A DNA stretch of 64,000 bases from UMGS1519 sp050951095 (GTDB taxonomy: Bacteria; Actinomycetota; Coriobacteriia; Coriobacteriales; Eggerthellaceae). This document shows positions 50,426-59,430 of the stretch, piece by piece. The stretch lies in contig JBMNIQ010000003.1 in NCBI GenBank assembly GCA_050951095.1, positions 1 to 64,000 on the forward strand, given 5' to 3'. Within the stretch, counting starts at the first letter, position 1; every line of letters begins with the position of its first letter. The position numbers were made by a program, and so were the translations under genes. Under the pieces are notes generated by a model, which made no database searches, was not told where the DNA came from, and was given only the letters and a program-made list of their open reading frames with translations.

Positions 50426-51595
50426 CTAGCCCAGCGGGCGCGGCGAGTCCATGCCCACCATCACCGGCTCGGGAACCAGAGTGATTCCGTAGGCGGCTTT
50501 GACCTGCGCTTGCACGCGCCGAGCCAGGGAAAGCACATCGTCGGCGGTGGCATGGCCGCGGTTCGTCAACGCCAAGACGTGCTTCGTCGAGAGCGTTGCG
50601 GGGGCGCTTGCATCATCGGCGGGATTGCCGGTGGCTGCCGATCCCTTCGGCAGGCCGGCGTGCTGGATGAGCCAGGCGGCCGACGTCTTCACGGTGCCGT
50701 CGGCGGCAGGGTAGCGCGGCACGCCGTCGGGAAGCTGGCAGGCATCTTCGGGCGACAGCAGGGGGTTCGTGAAAAAGGATCCGGCCGACCAGGTGTCGTG
50801 GTCGGCTTCGTCGTAGACCATGCCCTTCGAGCGCCGCAGGGCCAGCACGGTATCGCGCACCGTACGGGCGTCGGCTCGATGCCCAACCTCGATGCCCAGC
50901 TTCTCGGCAAGCTGGGCGTACTGCACGGGCAGCGACTGGCGGGAACGCGTCAGGGCGAACGTCACCTGGAGCACGACCCAACGACCGGTGGGGGCAAACG
51001 GCGTGCCGCCGGCGATGCGCTCGTCGCGGCAGGAGCGCTTCAGGTCGGAATCCCGGTATGCGGGATGAAATGTGCGGTAGGGCCGGTCCTCAACTGTCTT
51101 CGTGCGGCGGTCGAAGACGCGCACGGAATGGATGAGCTCGTCCATCTCGTGGCCGTAGGCGCCCACGTTCTGGATGGGGGCGGCGCCGACGGTGCCGGGG
51201 ATGCCCGAAAGCGCTTCCATGCCGGCAAGCCCGGCGTCCAGGGTCGCCTGCACCGCATCGTCCCACACCATGCCCGCCGGAGCAGTGAAGAGCACGGTGC
51301 CATCTGCGGCCTCTTCGCACGCCAGCGGCTGCGTGCGGCCGTCGCGCACCACGCGTCCCGCGAAGCCGGCATCGGCGCAGAGCACGTTCGATCCGCCGCC
51401 CAGCACCAGCAGAGGCAGGCCCGCTTCGTCCGCTCCGCGAACGGCGTCGATGAACTGCGCTTCGCGGTAGACGGTGACGAACTCGCGCGCCGGCCCGCCG
51501 AGATGGAACGTGGTGTGGCGGGAAAGCGGCTCGTTCGCGAGGGATTTCGCCGCAGGCGCGGGCTGCGGGCGGTCGGGGGTTGCGGTATCGGGCAT
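50426..51595 (-). CDS. murB: UDP-N-acetylmuramate dehydrogenase
   Basis: A 389-residue FAD/NADPH enzyme reducing UDP-GlcNAc-enolpyruvate in peptidoglycan synthesis. NTFxxGGPA-like HTTFHLGGPARE and LVLGGGSNVL bind FAD; IPGTVGAAPIQNVGAYGHEM is quoted in part as IPGTVGAAPIQNVGAYG. The catalytic serine is in SAGSFFTNP and the glutamate near the C-terminus in LVPEPVMVG. A short Ala/Asp insertion (AATGNPADDASAPATL) precedes the last domain. AAAGGAG precedes ATG 51595. It is divergent from moeA. Confidence 0.93.
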   Translation of the reverse strand: MPDTATPDRPQPAPAAKSLANEPLSRHTTFHLGGPAREFVTVYREAQFIDAVRGADEAGLPLLVLGGGSNVLCADAGFAGRVVRDGRTQPLACEEAADGTVLFTAPAGMVWDDAVQATLDAGLAGMEALSGIPGTVGAAPIQNVGAYGHEMDELIHSVRVFDRRTKTVEDRPYRTFHPAYRDSDLKRSCRDERIAGGTPFAPTGRWVVLQVTFALTRSRQSLPVQYAQLAEKLGIEVGHRADARTVRDTVLALRRSKGMVYDEADHDTWSAGSFFTNPLLSPEDACQLPDGVPRYPAADGTVKTSAAWLIQHAGLPKGSAATGNPADDASAPATLSTKHVLALTNRGHATADDVLSLARRVQAQVKAAYGITLVPEPVMVGMDSPRPLG

Positions 51596-51669
51596 GAGGA
51601 CTCCTTTACTCGGTTGTCTGTATGGTAGCGAAAAACGCCTCCCTTCGCGGCCGGTTCGCCGTGGCACCA

Positions 51670-51675
51670 TATAAT
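51670..51675 (+). promoter_or_regulatory. -10 element of moeA
   Basis: A consensus TATAAT 41 bp before the moeA ATG. The -35 region matches poorly. Confidence 0.5.
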
Positions 51676-51715
51676 GAGGGGGATTGACAAGCATCGACGG
51701 GCGAAAGGAGCAAGG

Positions 51716-52987
51716 ATGCGCGATCATTCCCACCATATCCAAATGACGCGGGAGCAGGCGGTGGCCGCAATGCTGGATGCCTGCGAATTCCATCCGCGGG
51801 CGGAGACCGTTCCCGTTGCGGAATCGTACGGGCGCGTGCTGGCGGCCGATGCTGTGGCACAGCTGGACATGCCCAACAGCCTGACGTGCGCGATGGATTC
51901 CGTGGCCGTGCGCTGGTCGGATTTCGAGAACGGCATGCCGGACACGTCGAACTGGGAGCGCGGCGTGCAATGGCAGTTCGCGAACACGGGCATCGGCATG
52001 CCCGAGGGGTTCGACACGGCCATCGTCGTGGAGCATGTGAAATTCAACGACGACGCCACGAAGCTGTCATTCGATGCGTTGCCGTCGAAGAAGAATGCGG
52101 GCACCATCCCCGCGGGCGAGCGCATGCATGCAGGCGACGTGCTGGTGCCGGCGGGCACGCGCATCGACCCGCTGCTGGCCGCGACCATCGCGAGCGGCAA
52201 CAACAGCGACGTGCGCGTTGTGGCGAAGCCGCGCGTGGGCTTCCTTCCCACCGGCAACGAGCTGGTGCCCGTGGGCCAGGACGTGCCGCGGGGCGGGAAT
52301 ATCGACAGCAACAGCCTGCTCATGAAGGGCAAGATAGAGCAGTGGGGCGGACAGGCGGTGCTGTACCCCATTGTGCGGGACAAGCCCGAAGCCATCCGCA
52401 AGGCCCTGCTCCGCGCAGTGGGCGAGTGCGACATCGTGGTGCTGAACGCCGGTTCCTCGAAAGGCTCCGACGACTGGAATCTGGAGGTCGTGGAGGAATT
52501 GGGGCGCGTGCTGTGCCATCAGACGAACCACGGGCCGGGACACCACAGCTCGTTCTCGGTCATCGACGGCACGCCCATCGTGGGCATCTCGGGCCCTCCG
52601 GGCGGCGCCGCGATCACCGTCGACTTCTACCTGAAGCCCGTCATGAACGCATTCCTAGGCCTGCCGACGGAACCCGTGCGGGTAACGGCGCGCCTCATGG
52701 CGCCGTTCCCCGTGGGCCACGGCCCCAGCCACAAGGGCACGGCGGTCGTGCAGCCCGCCCATCTGCCCGGCGAGAAGCGCCCGAAGGAAACGGGGCAGTT
52801 CTTCAGCATCCGCCAGATGAAGCTGGTGCCGCAGGACGACGGCGTCATGGGCGCCTATCCGCTGAGCAGCCCCCGGCCGAAGCCGATCGAGGCGGCGGAG
52901 GCGGACGCGTACTACCTGCTGGACACGACGCTGGGCAAGCCGGCGCCCGAACCCGGCGCGCTGATCACCGTGGAATTGCGCGCCTAG
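51716..52987 (+). CDS. moeA: Molybdopterin molybdenumtransferase MoeA-like
   Basis: A 423-residue enzyme of molybdenum cofactor synthesis. AMDSVAV (domain III start), TIPAGERMHAGDVL, SGNNSDVRV, GFLPTGNELV and NIDSNS follow the MoeA order. The usual SGGVSVG block reads NAGSSKGSDDW, as in MoeA paralogues of anaerobes. The C-terminal domain includes FFSIRQMKLVPQ. AAAGGAG lies 5 nt before ATG 51716. It would serve the formate dehydrogenase of this genome, although it is 25 kb away. No other moa/mob genes are in the window. Confidence 0.88.
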   Translation: MRDHSHHIQMTREQAVAAMLDACEFHPRAETVPVAESYGRVLAADAVAQLDMPNSLTCAMDSVAVRWSDFENGMPDTSNWERGVQWQFANTGIGMPEGFDTAIVVEHVKFNDDATKLSFDALPSKKNAGTIPAGERMHAGDVLVPAGTRIDPLLAATIASGNNSDVRVVAKPRVGFLPTGNELVPVGQDVPRGGNIDSNSLLMKGKIEQWGGQAVLYPIVRDKPEAIRKALLRAVGECDIVVLNAGSSKGSDDWNLEVVEELGRVLCHQTNHGPGHHSSFSVIDGTPIVGISGPPGGAAITVDFYLKPVMNAFLGLPTEPVRVTARLMAPFPVGHGPSHKGTAVVQPAHLPGEKRPKETGQFFSIRQMKLVPQDDGVMGAYPLSSPRPKPIEAAEADAYYLLDTTLGKPAPEPGALITVELRA

Positions 52988-53109
52988 CTGCGCGGACGGG
53001 ACATGCCGGCGGCCCGCGGCTCTCGGGGGCCCTGCGCGCCGTGCGACCGGCGACGCGCGGCTGCCGAGGGCCCGCCATACGGACCGGGGCATCCCCGCCA
53101 AGGCGAGAA

Positions 53110-53141
53110 AGCGGCACCCGAGGAATCCCCGGGTGCCGCTT
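53110..53141. terminator. Bidirectional terminator (moeA / gpmA)
   Basis: Arms GCGGCACCCG and CGGGTGCCGC form a strong stem with AA before and TT after, midway between two convergent genes. Confidence 0.75.
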
Positions 53142-53174
53142 CTCATAGAGGGTGCGCTGTTTCGCGGGCAGGCG

Positions 53175-53936
53175 CTATTTCGCCTTGCCCTGGTTCGCCA
53201 CCTTGTTGATCTTCGCGGCGATGACGTCGGGATCGCCCACGTATTCCTTGTTCAGCACGTTGAAGTCCTTGTCGAACGTGTAGACCAGCGGCACGCCGGT
53301 GGGCACGTTCACGCCCACGATCTCGTCATCCGACAGCCCGTCGAACTGCTTGATGAGCGCACGCAGGGAATTGCCGTGCGCGGCGATCAGCACGCGCTTG
53401 CCGGCCTGGATCTGCGGCTTGATCTCCTGCTCGAAATACGGCCAGGCACGTGCCACGGTGTCGGCCAGGCACTCGTGCATGGGCAGCAGGTCGGGGTCCA
53501 CATCGCGATAGGCGGGCTGCAGGTGCGTGTCGAACTTGCTGCCGGGCTCCAGTGCGGGCGGGCGCGTGGCATAGCTGCGGCGCCACGTGAGCACCTGCTC
53601 TTCGCCGTACTTCTTCGCGGTGTCGGCCTTGTTCAGACCCTGCAGCGCACCGTAATGGCGCTCGTTCAGGCGCCAGCTCTTCACAACGGGCAGCCATTCG
53701 CGGTCCATTTCCTCCAGCACCAGGTTCAGCGTGTGGATGGCGCGCTTCAGGTAGGACGTGTAGCACAGGTCGAAGTCGTAGCCGGCCTCGCGCAGGCTCT
53801 TGCCGCCCTGGCGCGCTTCGCTGCGACCCGTGTCCGTCAGGTCCACATCCGCCCAACCGGTGAACAGGTTCAGCTTGTTCCATTCGCTTTCGCCATGGCG
53901 AATCAAAACGAGCGTGTACGTATCGTTTTCGCTCAT
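53175..53936 (-). CDS. gpmA: 2,3-bisphosphoglycerate-dependent phosphoglycerate mutase
   Basis: A 253-residue glycolytic enzyme interconverting 3- and 2-phosphoglycerate. The phosphohistidine lies in LIRHGESEWNKLNLFTGW; Glu and His partners are in RLNERHYGALQGLNK and IAAHGNSLRAL. Length matches the cofactor-dependent family. It is monocistronic. The ATG is preceded by GAAGGACATACG, with GGA as a modest binding site. Confidence 0.94.
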   Translation of the reverse strand: MSENDTYTLVLIRHGESEWNKLNLFTGWADVDLTDTGRSEARQGGKSLREAGYDFDLCYTSYLKRAIHTLNLVLEEMDREWLPVVKSWRLNERHYGALQGLNKADTAKKYGEEQVLTWRRSYATRPPALEPGSKFDTHLQPAYRDVDPDLLPMHECLADTVARAWPYFEQEIKPQIQAGKRVLIAAHGNSLRALIKQFDGLSDDEIVGVNVPTGVPLVYTFDKDFNVLNKEYVGDPDVIAAKINKVANQGKAK

Positions 53937-54179
53937 CGTATGTCCTTCCTCGAATAACTCGCTGCCGTTGCGTACGGTAACCTCCAGAGTAGCAGGTTTA
54001 GTCGTTTCGCGCTGCCCCGGTAGTGCCGGCGCGGTGCGGTGGGCGCCAATCTCCGTGCCGCGAACGGCTGATTGTTATAGACTATTCAGCACGTGTGAGA
54101 AACCGTGCGTCCTTTGGCGAACGGGCAGCGGGCGTTCGCGCCGCGCCGTGCGTTCGACAGAGGCTGGAAGGGAACCCGT

Positions 54180-54788
54180 ATGGCGAACAAGAAACAGAGA
54201 AGGGAACGCGATCGCCGCGTCCGTCAACAACAGGCCGAGCTGCGCGGCTCGCAAAGCCAGCAAGGGCTTTCCGAACGCGAGTATATAAAGGCAAGCAAGC
54301 AGGGCGAGCTCTACGAGGACTACGGCGAGGACGGCAAGCCCATGACGAAGGCGCGCACGCGGTTGCAGCGCGTCCTGAGCGGCTACACCATCTGGGGATT
54401 CATCTGCATCCCCATTGCCGTGTGCTGGTTCATGCTGTCGTGCTTCCCGGACCAGGAGTGGGCGGTGTTCTCGTTCCTGGGCTATCGGGACTACACCGTG
54501 AACGGCTGGAGTCCCACGGTCGTGCTGCGCATCGAGGCCGTGGTGACGCTGCTGGGGCTGTTGGCGCTGATGGTGAATTCGTTCACGTTCTCGTGGATGT
54601 TCGGCCAGGCCACAGCCGTGTGGTACCGCGTGATCACCATCGTCCTGGCGGTTCTGTACGCCGGTTACCTGGCGTTCTGCATCTCCAGCTACGGCCTTAT
54701 CGAGCCCGTGTCCATTGTGAACCTGGTATTCATCCTGTTCATCTGGTACTCGGCACGGCAGGTTGCGAACGAGCTGGTCAGCTACTAG
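54180..54788 (+). CDS. Four-helix membrane protein, basic N-terminus (paralogue 1)
   Basis: A 202-residue protein of unknown function. The first 75 residues are very rich in Lys, Arg and Gln and predicted cytosolic. Four hydrophobic helices follow near 84-105, 130-155, 160-185 and 186-200. GGAAGGGAA precedes ATG 54180. The next gene, 27 bp downstream, encodes a protein of the same architecture, and both share IEPVSxI near the last helix, so the pair probably arose by duplication and may work together. Confidence 0.72.
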   Translation: MANKKQRRERDRRVRQQQAELRGSQSQQGLSEREYIKASKQGELYEDYGEDGKPMTKARTRLQRVLSGYTIWGFICIPIAVCWFMLSCFPDQEWAVFSFLGYRDYTVNGWSPTVVLRIEAVVTLLGLLALMVNSFTFSWMFGQATAVWYRVITIVLAVLYAGYLAFCISSYGLIEPVSIVNLVFILFIWYSARQVANELVSY

Positions 54789-54815
54789 CCCGGCAAGCGG
54801 AAGGGCGGTCCCGGT

Positions 54816-55454
54816 TTGGCGAAAAACGGCAAGAAGGCGAAGGCGCGCAAGGCACGCGAGAAGCGCGCGCTTGAAGAGGAGCGCCTGAAGTCCGGCAATA
54901 CCACGGCGAATAGGCAGGCCGCGCAGCGGCAGGCGGAACGCACCATGGCGGCGAAACGCCACGGCCGGGCGTCGAACGCGTATGCGAACGTGGCCGGCAG
55001 GGGCGCCGCCACCGTCGGCCAGATCCGCCTGTTCCGCCTGATGAACATCTTCTCCATCATCGGCGCGCTGACGTTGGCCGCCGCTATCGGCCTGGCCGTC
55101 TGCTCGGCATCCGACGACTGGTCGTCGGCCGTCCTGACGTTCCTGGGCTATTCCGGCATCAGCTCCGATCTGGGCAGCCCGGCAACGCTGGCGCTGGCGG
55201 AATCCGCATTCTGCATGGCCATGGGCCTGTTCTCCCTGTTCATTGCCGGTACCGGCCGTGCTTGGCTGCGCGGCGACGGCACGTTCCGCCGGTTCGTGAC
55301 GGTGTCCGAGATCGGCGGCGCCATCTCCGTGGGCTGGTGCGTGTGCTGCTTCTTCATGGCCCGCGTTATTGAGCCCGTTTCCAGCATCTGCGTCATCGTG
55401 TTCCTGGTCATGATGTCCACCATCATGCGCCTGCACCGCGAGCGTCCGCAGTAG
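54816..55454 (+). CDS. Four-helix membrane protein, basic N-terminus (paralogue 2)
   Basis: A 212-residue relative of the preceding protein. MAKNGKKAKARKAREKRA forms a basic, probably coiled N-terminus, followed by four helices from about 75. FLGYSGI and VIEPVSSI match FLGYRDY and LIEPVSIV of the neighbour. The frame starts with TTG at 54816, about 10 nt after GGAAGGG; no ATG fits. Function is unknown. It may be a small membrane complex with its neighbour. Confidence 0.7.
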   Translation: MAKNGKKAKARKAREKRALEEERLKSGNTTANRQAAQRQAERTMAAKRHGRASNAYANVAGRGAATVGQIRLFRLMNIFSIIGALTLAAAIGLAVCSASDDWSSAVLTFLGYSGISSDLGSPATLALAESAFCMAMGLFSLFIAGTGRAWLRGDGTFRRFVTVSEIGGAISVGWCVCCFFMARVIEPVSSICVIVFLVMMSTIMRLHRERPQ

Positions 55455-55710
55455 CGGTTGCCCGGGCGCCGCACCCGGCGCCGCGTTCCCGCCACGTGCG
55501 GACGGGCTGTTCGGGCGGCTTTGCGGTGGCCGATGCGCCTGCGGGGCGGGGCTGACGCACGGCTTACGTTGCGCTCTCTTCGCTCTAACTCTCTTCTACC
55601 ATCTCTGTGCTACGGCGGGAAACGCTGCCGAAAATACCGTATGATGGAGCGTGCAAGATTACTGCTTACCGCACACTGCACGCAATGGGATCGAAAGGCG
55701 GAGAATCGGC

Positions 55711-58700
55711 ATGGTATATCGCGTTTACGTTGAGAAGAAGCCCGGCTTCGACGTGGAGGCGCAACAGCTTGAAACCGAGCTGCGCGAAATCTTGGAAATC
55801 AAGGGCCTCACAGGGCTGCGCCTGCTGAATCGCTACGACGTGGAGGACATCGACAAGGAGCTGTTCGACGCCTGCGTGCCCATCGTGTTCAGCGAACCGC
55901 AGGTGGATACGGTGACGTTCGAGGCGCCTTCCGGCCAGGTCGTGTTCGCCGTGGAGTACCTGCCCGGCCAATTCGACCAGCGCGCGGAATCCGCAAGCGA
56001 ATGCATCCAGCTCATCAGCCAGGGCGACAGGCCCACGGTGCGCAGCGCGAAGGTGTACGTGCTGTCCGGCGACTTGAGCGATGACGATGTCGCCACCATC
56101 AAGCATCATATGATCAATCCCGTGGAAGCGCGGGAGGCATCGCTGGCACCGCGCGACACGCTGAAGATGACGTTCACGCCGCCGGCGGACGTCGAGCGGC
56201 TTCAGGGCTTCAACGACTTGGACGATGCCGGGTTGAACCAGTTCATCGAAGACCGCGGCCTGGCCATGGACTTCGACGATATCAAGTTCTGCCAGGATTA
56301 CTTCAAAGGCGAAGGGCGCGTGCCCACCATCACGGAAATCAAGATGATCGACACGTACTGGTCTGACCATTGCCGCCATACTACGTTCGGCACGAAGCTG
56401 GAGAACGTGCAGATCGACGACGCCGTGGTCCAGCAGGCGTTCGACCGCTACCTGGCCATGCGCCACGAGCTGGGACGCGACGAGAAGCCCGTCTCCCTGA
56501 TGGACATGGGCACCATCGGGGCGAAGTACCTGAAGGCGAAGGGCATCCTGAAGAATCTGGACGAAAGCGAGGAGATCAACGCCTGCACCGTGAAGGTCAA
56601 GTGCGACGTTGACGGGGAGCAGCAGGATTGGCTGTTCCTGTTCAAGAACGAGACGCACAACCATCCCACGGAGATCGAGCCGTTCGGCGGCGCGGCAACG
56701 TGCATCGGCGGCTGCATCCGCGATCCCCTGTCCGGCCGCAGCTACGTCTATCAGGCCATGCGCGTCACGGGCGCCGGCAATCCGCTGGCACCGGTGAGCG
56801 AGACCATACCCGGCAAGCTGCCGCAGCGCAAGCTGGTGCTGGATGCCGCGCACGGCTATTCCAGCTACGGCAACCAGATCGGCCTGGCAACGGGGCAGGT
56901 GGACGAGCTGTACCACCCCGGTTACATTGCGAAGCGCATGGAGATCGGCGCCGTGGTGGCGGCTACGCCGGCTGACCACGTCCGCCGCGAGACGCCCGCG
57001 CCCGGCGACCGCGTCATCCTGTTGGGCGGCCGCACCGGCCGCGACGGCATCGGCGGTGCCACGGGTTCCAGCAAGGCACATAATCTGGAGAGCCTGGAAT
57101 CGTGCGGCGCGGAGGTGCAGAAGGGCAACGCTCCCGAAGAGCGCAAGATCCAGCGCCTGTTCCGCAACGGCGAAGCCACGCGCATGATCAAGCGTTGCAA
57201 CGACTTCGGCGCCGGCGGCGTGTCCGTCGCCATCGGCGAGCTGGCGGACAGCCTGTACATCGACCTGGACAAGGTGCCCACGAAGTACGACGGCCTGGAC
57301 GGTACGGAACTGGCCATCTCGGAAAGCCAGGAGCGCATGGCCGTGGATGTGTCCGCGGACGATGTCGCGCGGTTCATCGAGCTTGCGCATCAGGAGAACC
57401 TGGAGGCCACGGAGGTTGCGCGCGTGACGGATAACGGGCGCGTGCAGGTGGTCTGGCGCGGAGACACCGTCATCGATGTCAGCCGCGAGTTCCTGGCAAG
57501 CAACGGTGCCCCGAAGCGGGCGGAGGCGCATGTGCTGCCCGGCAAGGCGTATGCACCTTCCTGGGAGGGCGACACGCTGGAGGAGAAGATGGAGTCCCTC
57601 CTGAGCGACCTGAACGTCTGCTCGAAGAAGGGGCTGTCGGAGCGCTTCGACTCCACCATCGGCGCGGCGACGGTCATCATGCCGTTCGGCGGCAAGTACC
57701 AGCTGACGCCCAGCATGGCCATGGCTGCGAAGCTGCCGGTGGACGGCGAGACCACCACATGCAGCGGCATGGCGTGGGGCTTCAACCCGTACCTGTCTTC
57801 CGAAAATCAGTACCAGGGCGCGTACCTGGCCGTTGTCGAGAGCCTGTCCCGCCTGGTGGCGGCCGGCTTCAGGCGCCAGGATGCGTATCTGTCCATGCAG
57901 GAGTACTTCGAGCGCCTGGGCACGGAGCCCGAGCGTTGGGGCAAACCCGTGGCGTCGCTGCTGGGTGCCCTCGATGCGCAGATCGACTTGGAAGTGGGTG
58001 CCATCGGCGGCAAGGACAGCATGTCCGGAAGCTTCGAGAAGCTGGATGTGCCGCCGACGCTGGTGAGCTTCGCCGTGGCCGTGGGTCCGGTGGACCGCGC
58101 CACGAGCCCGGAGTTCAAGCGCGCCGGCAACCGCGTCGTGCTCATCAAGCCCGCTACGCGCGACGGGCTGCTTCCGCAGGCCGCCGGCTTGCGCGCCGCC
58201 ATGGGCCAGGTGCAGAAGCTTGTCGGGACGCATGAGGCGCTGTCCGTCTCCACGCCCGGCTACGGCGGACTGGGAGAGAGCCTGTTCAAGATGTGCGTGG
58301 GCAATGGCATCGGCCTGGCGGCGGATCCGACGTTCGACGAGGACTTGTTCGCGCCTGCCTACGGCAGCTTCGTCGTGGAGCTGGCCGAAGGCGCCGAAGC
58401 GGATGCGGGCGAAGGCTACGACGTCATTCCCGTGGGCCGCACCATCACGGATTACCGTCTGATGGTCCAGGACGAGGATATCGACCTGGCTCAGCTGCAG
58501 GAGGTCTGGGAGGCCAAGCTCGAGCCCGTCATGCCGTATCGCGGTGCCGGCGAAGCCGTGGAGAGCGTCAGCTACACGCAGGGCGGCCCGCTGGTCAGCG
58601 CCGACGAGCATCTGGTGCATCCCCATGTGGTCATCCCCGTGTTCCCGGGCAACAACTGCGAGTACGATTCCGCGCGTGCGTTCGAGCGTGCCGGTGCGGA

Positions 58701-59418
58701 CGTCACGACGCTCATCATCGGCAACCTGACGCCGCAAAGCGTTGCAGAGAGCTGTCAGCGCCTGGTGGACGAGATCGGCCGCAGCCAGATCGTCATGATC
58801 CCCGGCGGCTTCAGCGGCGGCGACGAGCCGGACGGCTCTGCGAAGTTCATCGCCGCATTCTTCCGCGCCCCGGCGGTTACGGAAGCCGTGCGCAACCTGC
58901 TGCAGAACCGCGACGGCCTGATGCTGGGCATCTGCAACGGCTTCCAGGCGCTGGTGAAGCTGGGCCTGGTCCCGTTCGGCGACATCCGCGATATGGATGC
59001 GGATTGCCCCACGCTGACGTTCAACACCATCGGCCGTCACCAGAGCCGCCTGGTGCGCACGCGCGTTGCCTCGAACCTGAGCCCCTGGCTGTCGCATTGC
59101 ACCGTGGACCAGATGCATACCATCGCCATCAGCCACGGCGAGGGCCGCTTCGTCGCGAACGAGAGCGTGCTGGCAGACATGCGGGCCGCCGGTCAGATTG
59201 CCACGCAGTACGTGGGCCTGGACGGCCGCCCCTCCATGGACCTGGATGTGAACCCGAATGGCTCCGTGCTGGCCATCGAGGGCATCACCAGCCCGGATGG
59301 CCGTGTGTTCGGCAAGATGGGCCATTCGGAGCGCGCCGGTGCCGGGCTGTACAAGAACATCCCGAATGTCGGCTACCAGCCCATCTTCGAAGGCGGCGTG
59401 GGATACTTCGCGGATTAG
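55711..59418 (+). CDS. purL: Phosphoribosylformylglycinamidine synthase
   Basis: A 1235-residue single-chain FGAM synthase combining the PurL synthase and the PurQ glutaminase of purine synthesis. SDHCRHTTF, ETHNHPTEIEPFGGAAT, GGRTGRDGIGGATGSSK (quoted singly) and DFGAGGVSVA define the synthase core. The glutaminase part at the C-terminus has the nucleophile in GICNGFQALVKLG and SHGEGRF. Length fits the long clostridial-type PurL. A TATGAT at about 55641 may be its -10. It is followed by an alpha-galactosidase after only 12 bases, perhaps co-transcribed. Confidence 0.94.
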   Translation: MVYRVYVEKKPGFDVEAQQLETELREILEIKGLTGLRLLNRYDVEDIDKELFDACVPIVFSEPQVDTVTFEAPSGQVVFAVEYLPGQFDQRAESASECIQLISQGDRPTVRSAKVYVLSGDLSDDDVATIKHHMINPVEAREASLAPRDTLKMTFTPPADVERLQGFNDLDDAGLNQFIEDRGLAMDFDDIKFCQDYFKGEGRVPTITEIKMIDTYWSDHCRHTTFGTKLENVQIDDAVVQQAFDRYLAMRHELGRDEKPVSLMDMGTIGAKYLKAKGILKNLDESEEINACTVKVKCDVDGEQQDWLFLFKNETHNHPTEIEPFGGAATCIGGCIRDPLSGRSYVYQAMRVTGAGNPLAPVSETIPGKLPQRKLVLDAAHGYSSYGNQIGLATGQVDELYHPGYIAKRMEIGAVVAATPADHVRRETPAPGDRVILLGGRTGRDGIGGATGSSKAHNLESLESCGAEVQKGNAPEERKIQRLFRNGEATRMIKRCNDFGAGGVSVAIGELADSLYIDLDKVPTKYDGLDGTELAISESQERMAVDVSADDVARFIELAHQENLEATEVARVTDNGRVQVVWRGDTVIDVSREFLASNGAPKRAEAHVLPGKAYAPSWEGDTLEEKMESLLSDLNVCSKKGLSERFDSTIGAATVIMPFGGKYQLTPSMAMAAKLPVDGETTTCSGMAWGFNPYLSSENQYQGAYLAVVESLSRLVAAGFRRQDAYLSMQEYFERLGTEPERWGKPVASLLGALDAQIDLEVGAIGGKDSMSGSFEKLDVPPTLVSFAVAVGPVDRATSPEFKRAGNRVVLIKPATRDGLLPQAAGLRAAMGQVQKLVGTHEALSVSTPGYGGLGESLFKMCVGNGIGLAADPTFDEDLFAPAYGSFVVELAEGAEADAGEGYDVIPVGRTITDYRLMVQDEDIDLAQLQEVWEAKLEPVMPYRGAGEAVESVSYTQGGPLVSADEHLVHPHVVIPVFPGNNCEYDSARAFERAGADVTTLIIGNLTPQSVAESCQRLVDEIGRSQIVMIPGGFSGGDEPDGSAKFIAAFFRAPAVTEAVRNLLQNRDGLMLGICNGFQALVKLGLVPFGDIRDMDADCPTLTFNTIGRHQSRLVRTRVASNLSPWLSHCTVDQMHTIAISHGEGRFVANESVLADMRAAGQIATQYVGLDGRPSMDLDVNPNGSVLAIEGITSPDGRVFGKMGHSERAGAGLYKNIPNVGYQPIFEGGVGYFAD

Positions 59419-59430
59419 AGACGATACGGC

